From UBA7330 sp965243485 (lineage in GTDB: Bacteria > Bacteroidota > Bacteroidia > Cytophagales > Cyclobacteriaceae): 64,000 nt of DNA. A model generated the notes under the pieces. That model was given only the letters and a program-made list of their open reading frames with translations. It made no database searches and was not told the origin of the DNA. The stretch covers positions 3,472,001 to 3,536,000 of the forward strand of contig CBDEVP010000001.1 of NCBI GenBank assembly GCA_965243485.1, given 5' to 3'. The position numbers were made by a program, and so were the translations under genes. Below, piece by piece: positions 32,631-41,296 of this stretch (positions are counted from its first letter, which is position 1; every line of letters starts with the position of its first letter).

Positions 32631-34832
32631 TTATTTATCCTCTTTGGAAGACTCTTCTTCAGAATCTTTTTTTTCCTCAGATTTCCTGGCTGATGCTTTC
32701 GGCTTCTCTTCACTCTCCTCTTTCTTGGGAGCAGCCTTTTTTGCAGGCTTGGAAGCTTCTTCCATCTTATCCTTCAATGCAGACAGGGCTTCAAGGTCTC
32801 CAAGTGTAGATTTTTCTGACTCCTGGTTGATCTTGTTAAGCGTCTTGCCTTTTCCGCCGCCACCACTTCTCTTCCTTGGTTCCTCTGTCGGCTGCTCAGC
32901 ACCCTCTTTCCAGATAGAAGTATGAGAAAGGGTAATCCTCTTCTCGTCTTTGGAGAAATCAAGCACTTTGAAGTCAAGGGTCTCACCTTCGTTGGCCATG
33001 GTGCCGTCTTCCTTTTGAAGGTTCTTTGTGCTCACCTGGCCTTCAAGACCGTAAGGAAGCTCTATCAAAGCACCTCTTTCGGATTTGGAGATCACTGTGC
33101 ATTTGTGAACAGAACCTCTCTTGAAAACGGTTTCAAAGGTATCCCATGGATTTTCTTCCAGATGCTTATGACTCAGGGCCAGCCTTCTGTTTTCCACATC
33201 CAGCTCCATCACTACCACTTCCAGTTCTTCACCTACCTTGACAAACTCAGATGGGTGCTTGATCTTTTTGGTCCAGCTCAGGTCTGAAACGTGTACAAGA
33301 CCATCGATCCCTTCTTCCAGCTCAATGAACAACCCGAAGTTTGTCAGGTTTCTGATGATACCCTTATGCTGAGTGCCCACGGCATATTTGGTGAGCAGAT
33401 CCTGCTTGGTCCACGGATCTTCCGTCAGCTGCTTGATGCCGAGCGACATCTTGCGTTCCTCTCTGTCTATGGTAAGGACAACAGCCTCCAGCTCATCTCC
33501 GACATTCATGAAATCCTGTGGATTCCTCAAATGCTGAGACCATGACATTTCGGAAACGTGGATCAATCCTTCCACACCAGGGATGATCTCCAGGAATGCT
33601 CCGTAGTCGGCCACATTGACGATCTTACCTTTAACTTTAGATCCGATCTCAATGTTTGAGTCTAGAGAATCCCATGGATGAGGTGTCAATTGCTTCATCC
33701 CCAGAGAAATTCGCTTTTTGTCATCATCGAAGTCAAGTACTACCACATTGATCTTCTCATCAAGATTCAGCACTTCCTCAGGATGATTGATCCTGCCCCA
33801 CGAGATATCTGTAATGTGGAGTAGTCCGTCAACACCACCCAGGTCGATAAATACCCCGAAGTTGGTCATATTTTTGATCACACCTTCAAGTACCTGACCT
33901 TTCTCAAGGTTGTTAAGGATCTCAGCTTTTTGCTGTTCAATATCTTTCTCGATAAGGACTTTGTGAGATACTACCACGTTGTCATTGGAGTAGTTGATCT
34001 TCACGACCTTAACTTCCATTTTCTTATTGACAAAAACATCAAAATCACGGATAGGCTTCACATCGATCTGTGATCCGGGTAAGAAAGCTTCTACACCGTA
34101 GATATCCACGATCAAACCTCCTTTTGTCCTTCTCTTCACCATTCCGTCGATCACAAGGTCCTTGTCAAGGGCTTCCTGGATCTTCTCCCATGCATTGACG
34201 ATTTTGGCTTTTCTCCTGGAAAGGACCAGCTGACCGGCCGCATTTTCCTGCTCCTCAACGTAGACCTCTACAGTGTCTCCTGCCTTAAGATCAGGCATGT
34301 CCCTGAACTCTGACAACGCCACAAGCCCGTCAGATTTAAAACCAATATTTACAATAACGTCTTTATCTGTAATACCTACGACGGTACCATTCATCACCTC
34401 TTTTTCGTTGATGGTGTTCATGGTCTCCTCGTACATCTGCTCCATTTTTTTGCGATCGGCTTCGCTGTACTCTTCTCCGAAACCATCGTTGTCAGCATCC
34501 CAGATGTTAGTTTCCGGAGCCGGAGCTTTTTTCTGTTCTTTTTTAGGTTCCTCCTTCGCAGGTTCTTCAGCTTCTTTATCAGCGGCAGATGCTTCCGGCG
34601 AGTCTTTTTTCTCCTCTTCCTTTTCTGTGCTCTTTACTTCCGGAGTCTCTTCCCTGATCTCTTCTTTTTTTGCTTCAGCCTCTTTCTTTTCAGATTTCTC
34701 ATCTACCTCATCTGTTTTGGATTCGGTTTCCGAAGCAGCTTCTTTAGATGAGGATTCTTTCTCATCACTTTTTTTGGATTGAGTTTTAGTAGTTTTCTTT
34801 TCTTCTAATTCCTCAGTTTCTTTTTTTGCCAT
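32631..34832 (-). CDS. rpsA: 30S ribosomal protein S1
   Basis: Main mRNA-binding protein of the small subunit, 733 aa. Residues 1-112 are a low-complexity acidic/basic extension rich in K, E, S and A; a linker with TNIWDADNDGFG leads to S1 (OB-fold) repeats between about 145 and 650, seen as GTVVGITDKDVIVNIGFKSDGLV, KGGLIVDIYGVEAFLPGSQ, GVIKNMTNFGVFIDLGGVDG, KIVNVADYGAFLEIIPGVEG, IIRNLTNFGLFIELEEGIDG and a last one ending before TSIWKEGAEQ. The C-terminus is again a charged low-complexity tail. E. coli S1 has 557 aa, so this form is extended at both ends, as is common in Bacteroidota. The leader may form a pseudoknot 9 nt before the ATG, a likely autoregulatory site. Confidence 0.97.
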   Translation of the reverse strand: MAKKETEELEEKKTTKTQSKKSDEKESSSKEAASETESKTDEVDEKSEKKEAEAKKEEIREETPEVKSTEKEEEKKDSPEASAADKEAEEPAKEEPKKEQKKAPAPETNIWDADNDGFGEEYSEADRKKMEQMYEETMNTINEKEVMNGTVVGITDKDVIVNIGFKSDGLVALSEFRDMPDLKAGDTVEVYVEEQENAAGQLVLSRRKAKIVNAWEKIQEALDKDLVIDGMVKRRTKGGLIVDIYGVEAFLPGSQIDVKPIRDFDVFVNKKMEVKVVKINYSNDNVVVSHKVLIEKDIEQQKAEILNNLEKGQVLEGVIKNMTNFGVFIDLGGVDGLLHITDISWGRINHPEEVLNLDEKINVVVLDFDDDKKRISLGMKQLTPHPWDSLDSNIEIGSKVKGKIVNVADYGAFLEIIPGVEGLIHVSEMSWSQHLRNPQDFMNVGDELEAVVLTIDREERKMSLGIKQLTEDPWTKQDLLTKYAVGTQHKGIIRNLTNFGLFIELEEGIDGLVHVSDLSWTKKIKHPSEFVKVGEELEVVVMELDVENRRLALSHKHLEENPWDTFETVFKRGSVHKCTVISKSERGALIELPYGLEGQVSTKNLQKEDGTMANEGETLDFKVLDFSKDEKRITLSHTSIWKEGAEQPTEEPRKRSGGGGKGKTLNKINQESEKSTLGDLEALSALKDKMEEASKPAKKAAPKKEESEEKPKASARKSEEKKDSEEESSKEDK

Positions 34833-34945
34833 AATGTAATTGACCCTAAATACACCACGAAGCCAGGGTCGTCATCCCCGTGGATTTAATTTTTAAATAT
34901 GCTTTCCCGTTAAGCCGAAAAGCCCATTCACCTGAATGGAGGCGC
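34833..34945 (-). promoter_or_regulatory. Structured rpsA leader with H-type pseudoknot
   Basis: Read on the minus strand: stem 1 CCACG (34883-34879) with CGTGG (34859-34855), stem 2 GACCCT (34870-34865) with AGGGTC (34847-34842). The first arm of stem 2 lies in the loop of stem 1, so they interlock; loops are 8, 5 and 7 nt. The last arm ends 9 nt before the ATG at 34832. Further upstream is a 7-bp hairpin CCATTCA/TGAATGG (34924-34939). Regulation by S1 itself is inferred by analogy with autogenous control in other bacteria. Confidence 0.55.
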
Positions 34946-35065
34946 AAATTTAGAGGAATTACCTTAAAAGAGCTAAGATCCTGGTTTTATTATTCAGTCT
35001 GAACGTAAAATAGAATTATAGCATCGTATGGTTAGCTTTACGACCCAAAATTGATTTGGATCCTT

Positions 35066-36082
35066 ATGCTGATCGAGCGAAATATCTCTCTAAAACCATA
35101 TAATACCTTCGGCGTCGATGTTTCTGCAGATTACATGACCCACATCGCCACCACCACTGACCTGGCAAAAGTATATTCTTCAGGCAAGTTCAGACTCATG
35201 AAAAAAATGGTGCTGGGCGGGGGATCCAATGTGTTGTTTACCAAACCCTTTAAGGGAATGGTACTGAAGATCGGGATCCGGGGCATCGAAATTATGAATG
35301 ATGGAGAAAAGACCGTTCTTGTAAAGGTGGGCGCCGGAGAAAACTGGCATCAATTTGTTTTATGGGCGATAGAGAATGGCCTGGGCGGCATTGAAAACCT
35401 TTCGCTGATACCCGGAACGGTCGGGGCGGCACCCATTCAAAATATAGGTGCCTATGGGGTGGAGCAGGAGTCCGTTTTTCATTCGCTAGAGGCCTACGAG
35501 ATCTCCTCAGGTGAGATTGTAAGATTTTATAAAGAAGACTGCAAATTCGACTACCGATATAGTGTTTTTAAAGGCCCCCAAAAAGACAGGTACATCATCA
35601 CCCGGGTTTATTATCAGCTAAGGAAAGACCCTGAATTCAACGTCTCTTATGGAAACCTGAAGGAGACCCTTGAAAAGATGAACGTTTCAGAACTGACTTT
35701 GGAATCGGTCAGTCAGGCTGTGATTAACGTCCGGAAAAGCAAGCTTCCGGATCCTTTAACGATCGGAAATGCCGGTAGTTTTTTCAAGAATCCTGTCATT
35801 GGCAAGGACTTTTATCAGTCCTTGAAAACCGCCTTTGAGGAGATTCCCGGCTATGAAATGGAAGGCGACCTGGTAAAAGTTCCCGCTGCCTGGCTCATTG
35901 ATCACACCGGATGGAAAGGATTTCAGCGGGGTGAGGCAGGTGTTCATCAGAAGCAGCCACTTGTTCTGGTCAATTATGGGCAGGCCACCGGGAATGACCT
36001 GAAAAAATTGTCGGAGGAGGTTCAGGAGTCCGTTTTGAAAAAGTTTGGTATCCAGCTTGAAACAGAAGTTAATATCATCTGA
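35066..36082 (+). CDS. murB: UDP-N-acetylenolpyruvoylglucosamine reductase
   Basis: Cytosolic FAD enzyme of peptidoglycan precursor synthesis: reduces UDP-GlcNAc-enolpyruvate to UDP-MurNAc with NADPH. 338 aa from ATG 35066 (open TTG 15 bp upstream not chosen), equal to the E. coli type I length. Motifs: NTFGVDVSADY at the start, FAD site VLGGGSNVLF, SLIPGTVGAAPIQNIGAYG, the Tyr/Arg region DYRYSVFKG, Ser proton donor in NAGSFFKNPVI and AAWLIDHTGWKGFQRGEAGVHQ at the C-terminus. Divergent from rpsA, with a shared 233-bp region. Confidence 0.97.
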   Translation: MLIERNISLKPYNTFGVDVSADYMTHIATTTDLAKVYSSGKFRLMKKMVLGGGSNVLFTKPFKGMVLKIGIRGIEIMNDGEKTVLVKVGAGENWHQFVLWAIENGLGGIENLSLIPGTVGAAPIQNIGAYGVEQESVFHSLEAYEISSGEIVRFYKEDCKFDYRYSVFKGPQKDRYIITRVYYQLRKDPEFNVSYGNLKETLEKMNVSELTLESVSQAVINVRKSKLPDPLTIGNAGSFFKNPVIGKDFYQSLKTAFEEIPGYEMEGDLVKVPAAWLIDHTGWKGFQRGEAGVHQKQPLVLVNYGQATGNDLKKLSEEVQESVLKKFGIQLETEVNII

Positions 36083-36178
36083 TGATCAAAATTCCTTCAG
36101 AAATGATATTTAATCTTTGCAGGTTAAAAGTTTGATAAAAGTACCGGTTGTCACCAGGTTGTCCTGTTACCCGCAGGG

Positions 36179-36201
36179 CTGTTTACGCCGCATGTAAACA
36201 G
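36179..36201. repeat. Hairpin before the response regulator
   Basis: 8-bp stem CTGTTTAC/GTAAACAG with a 7-nt loop. It is part of a wider symmetric region (GTCACC at 36150-36155 and GGTGAC at 36201-36206). It may be a terminator-like element behind murB or an operator. Confidence 0.4.
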
Positions 36202-36229
36202 GTGACGCTGGAACACAATGATATGCGAT

Positions 36230-36910
36230 ATGAAACTGCTTGTAGTTGAAGACAATTTGCAGCTAAGTAGTAATATTAAGTCTTACTTGTCGGAGGAAGG
36301 GTATGTGTGCGAAGTCAGTGAGACTTACCGACAGGCTTTAGATAAACTGTATGCCTTTGATTACGATCTGGTGGCTTTGGACCTGATGCTTCCCGATGGG
36401 ACCGGTCTTGATCTGTTACGGGTGATCAAAGATAAATTCCCTCAGATGGGTGTTTTGATCATTTCAGCAAAGAATGCCCTGGACGATAAACTTACAGGCC
36501 TTAATCTCGGGGCTGATGATTACCTGGCCAAGCCTTTTCATTTATCCGAGCTTCATGCAAGATTGCGAGCGATTTATCGCAGAAGAAACCAGGAAGGAAA
36601 TGATGTGATCACCTTCAATGAGATCAGCGTCAATGTCAACACCTTCGAGATCAGGGTACGCGATAGCCTGCTGGATCTGACCCGAAAAGAATTTGAGCTG
36701 ATCCATTATCTGGTGATCAATAAAAACAGGTTGCTCACCAAGCAATCCATTGCCGAGCACCTTTGGGGTGATTATATGGATGCGGCAGATTCCTTTGATT
36801 TTGTCTACCAGCATATAAAAAACATTCGGAAAAAAATCAGCCAGGCGGGAGGAGAGGACTACATTCACACAGTATACGGCGTCGGCTATAAGTTTAAGGC
36901 GGAAGAATGA
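36230..36910 (+). CDS. OmpR/PhoB-type response regulator
   Basis: DNA-binding regulator of 226 aa (from ATG 36230; another ATG four codons earlier is open). Receiver domain with KLLVVEDN, phospho-acceptor Asp51 in ALDLMLPDG, Ser/Thr in IISAK and Lys in YLAKPFH. The C-terminal winged helix begins near residue 130 (RVRDSLLDLTRKEFELIHYLVINKN) and ends HTVYGVGYKFKAEE. The kinase gene follows with ATGA overlap. Target genes unknown; the TonB-dependent receptor directly downstream is a candidate. Confidence 0.94.
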   Translation: MKLLVVEDNLQLSSNIKSYLSEEGYVCEVSETYRQALDKLYAFDYDLVALDLMLPDGTGLDLLRVIKDKFPQMGVLIISAKNALDDKLTGLNLGADDYLAKPFHLSELHARLRAIYRRRNQEGNDVITFNEISVNVNTFEIRVRDSLLDLTRKEFELIHYLVINKNRLLTKQSIAEHLWGDYMDAADSFDFVYQHIKNIRKKISQAGGEDYIHTVYGVGYKFKAEE

Positions 36911-38163
36911 GATTAGTTGTCAAAATTTCCATCTTCTATCTGGTCATCACTACCATCGTCTTTATAGCAGGAGGTATGATCGCTTTTGAGATCATTTATC
37001 GGGAGGTCCAGTTTGAGCAACAGTGGTATCTGCAGGAACGTCTGCCCTCCATTGTGAATTATCTCGGACGAAGGGAACCCAAGGACTCGGTGATCCGGGA
37101 CAAAATGATCATCATTCCCTTGAATGAGACAATTCCGGAAATGGGTCCGGTTTTTTCCGATACACTGGTCATGCATACCACGCTGGAAAGGATCGAGCCA
37201 CATATGAAACTGGAAGCCGTTAAGAATGTAAATGATCGAAGTTACCGGATCATTTTATATGACCTGGTGGTGGAATCAGACGATATCGAAGATGTGGTGG
37301 AGGAGTCTCTAATTAAGATCTTTGGCTTGTTGCTTTTCCTGATCGTGGTCTTTGGCTTGTTGGGATCCTATTATGTATTCAGGCCTTTTGGTACAACCCT
37401 GACGGCCATCAAGAATTTCTCCATTCAAACACTGGAACCGATCAAACTAGCCAAATCCTCAACCACGGAGTTTAAACGGCTGAATAAGTTTGTGAAGGAA
37501 ATGACTGATAAGGCGACCAAAGACTACCTGTCGCTTAAAGAGTTTACGGAAAATGCTTCGCACGAAATACAAACACCTCTGGCGATCGCCCAGGGAAAGC
37601 TGGAAATATTGATGAAGGATGAAAACCTGAGTGAGGAACAGCTGGAACTGATCTCATCCGCTCAAAATGCCATCAAACGGGTGAGCAGGCTTGGGAACTC
37701 TCTTTCGCTGATATCAAAAATTGACAATAAAGAATTCAGTGATTCTCAGCAAATCAACTTTTCCAGGGAAATAAATCGATTTATTTACGATTTTAAAGAG
37801 CTCATAGATCTCAAATCCTTGAAAATCAAAACAAAAATTGAAGACAATCAGTTCGTCAGTGGAAATCAGGTATTGATTGAACTATTGTTGACCAATCTTT
37901 TGAACAACGCCATCAGGCATAACATTAAGGATGGATACATAGATGTAACGCTGGAAAAGAAGACGCTAATCATTGAAAATTCCGGTCATCCTTTGAAAGG
38001 TGATCCTAATGAGTATTTCGAAAGATTTAGGAAAGGAACCAACGATCCCGTCAGTTCGGGATTAGGATTGTCTATCATAAAGAAGATCTGCGACGACATG
38101 GGAATCAGTATTTCCTATGAAAACAGCGGGGCAAAACACACGTTTATATTGTCCTGGACCTGA
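36907..38163 (+). CDS. Sensor histidine kinase
   Basis: 418 aa, two membrane spans (about 7-30 and 137-157) enclosing a periplasmic sensor of about 105 residues. HisKA has the phospho-acceptor His219 in ENASHEIQTPLAI. The HATPase part has NLLNNAIRHN (N box), IIENSGHPLK (G1, with Asn/Ser in place of DNGxG, as in many Bacteroidota kinases), and GTNDPVSSGLGLSIIKKIC (G2). It overlaps the response regulator by 4 bp and is the partner of that protein. The sensed signal is unknown. Confidence 0.93.
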   Translation: MRLVVKISIFYLVITTIVFIAGGMIAFEIIYREVQFEQQWYLQERLPSIVNYLGRREPKDSVIRDKMIIIPLNETIPEMGPVFSDTLVMHTTLERIEPHMKLEAVKNVNDRSYRIILYDLVVESDDIEDVVEESLIKIFGLLLFLIVVFGLLGSYYVFRPFGTTLTAIKNFSIQTLEPIKLAKSSTTEFKRLNKFVKEMTDKATKDYLSLKEFTENASHEIQTPLAIAQGKLEILMKDENLSEEQLELISSAQNAIKRVSRLGNSLSLISKIDNKEFSDSQQINFSREINRFIYDFKELIDLKSLKIKTKIEDNQFVSGNQVLIELLLTNLLNNAIRHNIKDGYIDVTLEKKTLIIENSGHPLKGDPNEYFERFRKGTNDPVSSGLGLSIIKKICDDMGISISYENSGAKHTFILSWT

Positions 38164-38245
38164 ACTTCAGGTTTCCGATAGATTTCGATCAAACTCTGAT
38201 TAGATATGACCCTTAGGTTTGTGGTTCATTACTTAACGAGATCGA

Positions 38246-40666
38246 ATGAAATTTTTTATAATACCATTTTTCCTACTTGCATTTTACATTGCTTCAGCCC
38301 AAAATTTTACCATTTCAGGCCGGGTAGCTGAAGAGTCTACTGGTAATCCGTTACAATTTGCCAATGTGGCCATTTTTCAGGAGCAGGATTCCAGTCTGGT
38401 GACCGGAGGAATCACCGAAGCTGATGGTTCTTTTATAATCAAAGTGGCTCCGGGTAATTATTATGTGCGGATCCAGTTTGTAACTTATGCCTCAAAAACG
38501 TTCAGTGGCATAAAGATTAATCGGAACAATCCCAATCAAAATTTCGGAGAGATCTTATTGGCTCCCTCGGATACAGAACTTGAGGAAGTGGTTGTTCAGG
38601 CAGAACGAACACAGATGCAGTTGCAGTTGGACAAGAAGGTATATAATGTGGGAAAAGATCTCAGTAACCTGGGGGGAAGTGCATCAGACCTACTGGCAAA
38701 TCTACCCTCGGTGAGTGTCGATGTAGAAGGCAATGTCGAGCTTAGAGGGAGCTCCAGCGTGAAGATCCTGATTGATGGGAAGCCTTCGGGTCTGGTAGGT
38801 CTTTCAGGTACCGATGCATTAAGACAGATGCAGGGCAATATGATCGAGTCCGTGGAGATCATTACGAACCCTTCGGCCCGATATGATGCCGAAGGTATGG
38901 CTGGGATCATCAACATCATCCTAAAAAAAGATAAGAAACAAGGAGTTAATGGGAGTTTTCAGGTCAATACCGGATGGCCGCACAATCATGGCGCCTCAGC
39001 CAACATGAATTTTAGGAGAGACTGGGTAAATTTCTTCCTGAACTATGGTATCGACTACCGCAGGGCCCCGGGATATGGCGAGTCATTGCAGCGGTTTCCG
39101 CAGGCAGAAGGGGATGAGGTTTTCCGGACTGATCAGTACACCGACAGGCTGAGGGGCGGACTATCCAATAGTGTCAGGTTCGGATCCGATTTTTTTATCA
39201 ACGATAAGACCACCATCACTACAGCATTCCTGTGGAGATACTCTGATGAAACCAATAATTCAGATATTGCTTTCGAAGACTATGGAAGCCAGAGTATGCT
39301 CATGGACTACACCCTCAGGCAGGATGAAGAAACGGAAGGGGATGAAAACCTGGAATACTCGGTCAATTTCACCCGTACATTCAGTAACAAAGATCACAAG
39401 CTTACTGCAGATATCCAATATCAAAGTAACAACGAGCTTGAGCAGTCGGACATCCAGCAACTGAATGGTGACACAAGGGAAAACCTGATGACGGAGTTTG
39501 ACCAAAAAGTAAGAAACGAAGAAGGTGAAGAAAGACTGATGCTTCAGGCTGACTACATCCATCCATTCGGAGACAATGGCAAATTTGAACTGGGATACCG
39601 AAGCACCATCAGGAATGTGAAGAACAATTACACGGTAGACGAAACGGATGAGAACGGCGTATTTATGCCTGTTGATACATTTACCATCGCCTTTGATTAT
39701 AATGAGCGGGTCCACGCTTTTTATGGTATCATCAGCGATGAACTGGAAAAAATCTCATGGCAGGTAGGTCTGCGTAGTGAGACCACCAATATTTCATCCA
39801 TTCTGGAGGAACAGAATACGGATCTTAGATGGAACTATACCAACCTGTTTCCAAGTGCATTCTTAACTTATAAATTACTTTCCGGCAACCAGATCCAGCT
39901 GAGTTATAGCCGAAGGATCGAAAGGCCACGATTCAGGGAATTGAGCCCTATGACCTCTTTCTCCAATAATCGTAGCTTCAGGGTAGGGAATCCCAATTTA
40001 CAGCCTGAGTTTACCGATTCTTATGAATTGGGTTTTCTTCAAAACATGAATAATTCATCCATTTACTACGGTGTTTACTATCGTTTCACAGACCAGCTGA
40101 TGCAACGTGTAACTTTCAATCCGTCCGATCTGGTAACGGTGATGAGACCGTACAATGTGGGTGTGAGCAGGGCAGTGGGTGTTGAAGTAAATGTTTCGCA
40201 GGATTTCACAGATTGGTATCGACTGACAGGAAATGTTAACTTCTATCGCCAGGAATCAAATGGTGTTCTTGGAGATACATTAAGACTGGAAGCTGAAGCT
40301 TTGACAATGTCCAGCCGGATCAACAACATTTTTACGTTTTCAGACAGACTCACAGGGCAACTGAATTTTTCATATCGGGCTCCCGAACAAAGGGCACAGG
40401 GAAAACGTCTGGCCATTTATGAATTTGACCTCGGGCTTGCTTATGATGTGATGAATAAAAATGGTACGGTTAGTTTAAGTGTGAGAGACCTCTTTAATAC
40501 CGACAAATACAGATATACCACAGAATTACCTACGATTATTCAGGACAATGTCTGGCAGTGGAGAAGAGGCCCGCGTTTTACAGTGGCCTTTATCTACCGG
40601 CTGAATCAGAAAAAGGAGCGTGAAAGAGATAGCGATCGCGGAGGTGGAGATGATTTTGACATGTAA
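38246..40666 (+). CDS. TonB-dependent receptor-like outer-membrane protein (OMP beta-barrel family)
   Basis: 806 aa with signal peptide ending ASAQ. Domain order: carboxypeptidase-regulatory-like beta-sandwich (about 23-110, ISGRVAEESTGNPLQFANV), short plug (ELEEVVVQAERTQ, LLANLPSVSVDVEGNVELRGSSSVKILIDGKPSG, IESVEIITNPSARYDAEGMAGIINIILKK), then a 14-strand-type barrel domain of the OMP_b-brl_3 kind (QLSYSRRIERPRFRELSPM, SFRVGNPNLQPEFTDSYELG). The Asp/Arg-rich tail RERDSDRGGGDDFDM is unusual for a barrel end, where an aromatic C-terminus is common. It lies 82 bp after the kinase and may be its target. Confidence 0.9.
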   Translation: MKFFIIPFFLLAFYIASAQNFTISGRVAEESTGNPLQFANVAIFQEQDSSLVTGGITEADGSFIIKVAPGNYYVRIQFVTYASKTFSGIKINRNNPNQNFGEILLAPSDTELEEVVVQAERTQMQLQLDKKVYNVGKDLSNLGGSASDLLANLPSVSVDVEGNVELRGSSSVKILIDGKPSGLVGLSGTDALRQMQGNMIESVEIITNPSARYDAEGMAGIINIILKKDKKQGVNGSFQVNTGWPHNHGASANMNFRRDWVNFFLNYGIDYRRAPGYGESLQRFPQAEGDEVFRTDQYTDRLRGGLSNSVRFGSDFFINDKTTITTAFLWRYSDETNNSDIAFEDYGSQSMLMDYTLRQDEETEGDENLEYSVNFTRTFSNKDHKLTADIQYQSNNELEQSDIQQLNGDTRENLMTEFDQKVRNEEGEERLMLQADYIHPFGDNGKFELGYRSTIRNVKNNYTVDETDENGVFMPVDTFTIAFDYNERVHAFYGIISDELEKISWQVGLRSETTNISSILEEQNTDLRWNYTNLFPSAFLTYKLLSGNQIQLSYSRRIERPRFRELSPMTSFSNNRSFRVGNPNLQPEFTDSYELGFLQNMNNSSIYYGVYYRFTDQLMQRVTFNPSDLVTVMRPYNVGVSRAVGVEVNVSQDFTDWYRLTGNVNFYRQESNGVLGDTLRLEAEALTMSSRINNIFTFSDRLTGQLNFSYRAPEQRAQGKRLAIYEFDLGLAYDVMNKNGTVSLSVRDLFNTDKYRYTTELPTIIQDNVWQWRRGPRFTVAFIYRLNQKKERERDSDRGGGDDFDM

Positions 40667-40670
40667 TCAA

Positions 40671-41153
40671 TCATGTCAATTCAGAGACGTTTGCCAGCTG
40701 ACCGTGGTACCGTTCTACCGTCACACCAAACTTTAGGAGGAAATCTACTCCTTCGTCACTTTTAATGCCTTTGTGCGCTGCATATGAATTGAGATAGATC
40801 ACTTTGTCGATGCCTGAGGTATAAATGATCCTGGCACAGGCCAAGCAGGGAGAGAGGGTGACATAGAGCGTGGATCCTTCCACGGAAGCTTTATTCTTGA
40901 CAGCGTACAATATAGCATTTTGCTCTGCATGGATGGCGAGGGAGCATCCGCCCTTTGAATCTCTGGGACACCCCTCTACCGGGAATTCTTCATCACAGTT
41001 GTGGGTGCCTGCCGGAGGTCCATTGTAGCCGATGGATATGATCCGGGTGTCCTTGGTGAGAACCGCTCCGACATGCCTTTTGATACAATGAGAACGTTTG
41101 GCAAGATTAACTGCCAGTTCCATAAAGATATCATCAAAAGCGGGTCTCTCCAT
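40671..41153 (-). CDS. dCMP/cytidine deaminase family protein (ComEB-like)
   Basis: 160 aa from the ATG at 41153; the open frame reaches back to a TTG at 41195, but the family begins close to MERPAFDDIFMELAVNLAKRS. The zinc deaminase motifs are clear: HAEQNAI (His and Glu) and PCLACARII (both Cys), plus a second metal-like set typical of deoxycytidylate deaminases (GCPRDSKGGCSL). It turns dCMP into dUMP for thymidylate synthesis. The gene is convergent to the TonB-dependent receptor with only 4 bp between the stops, and divergent from hemN. Confidence 0.9.
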   Translation of the reverse strand: MERPAFDDIFMELAVNLAKRSHCIKRHVGAVLTKDTRIISIGYNGPPAGTHNCDEEFPVEGCPRDSKGGCSLAIHAEQNAILYAVKNKASVEGSTLYVTLSPCLACARIIYTSGIDKVIYLNSYAAHKGIKSDEGVDFLLKFGVTVERYHGQLANVSELT

Positions 41154-41296
41154 TCCTCGAAAATACTTATTTGATCTCAGAGATCGGAATTCCAAACCGA
41201 TTTTAATTGAATCTGATCTTCATTGGTTGATAATTGTCATTGTGCGCGGTTACTTAAGTCATTAATCAGATATGACAGGATGATAATTTTTGCTGA

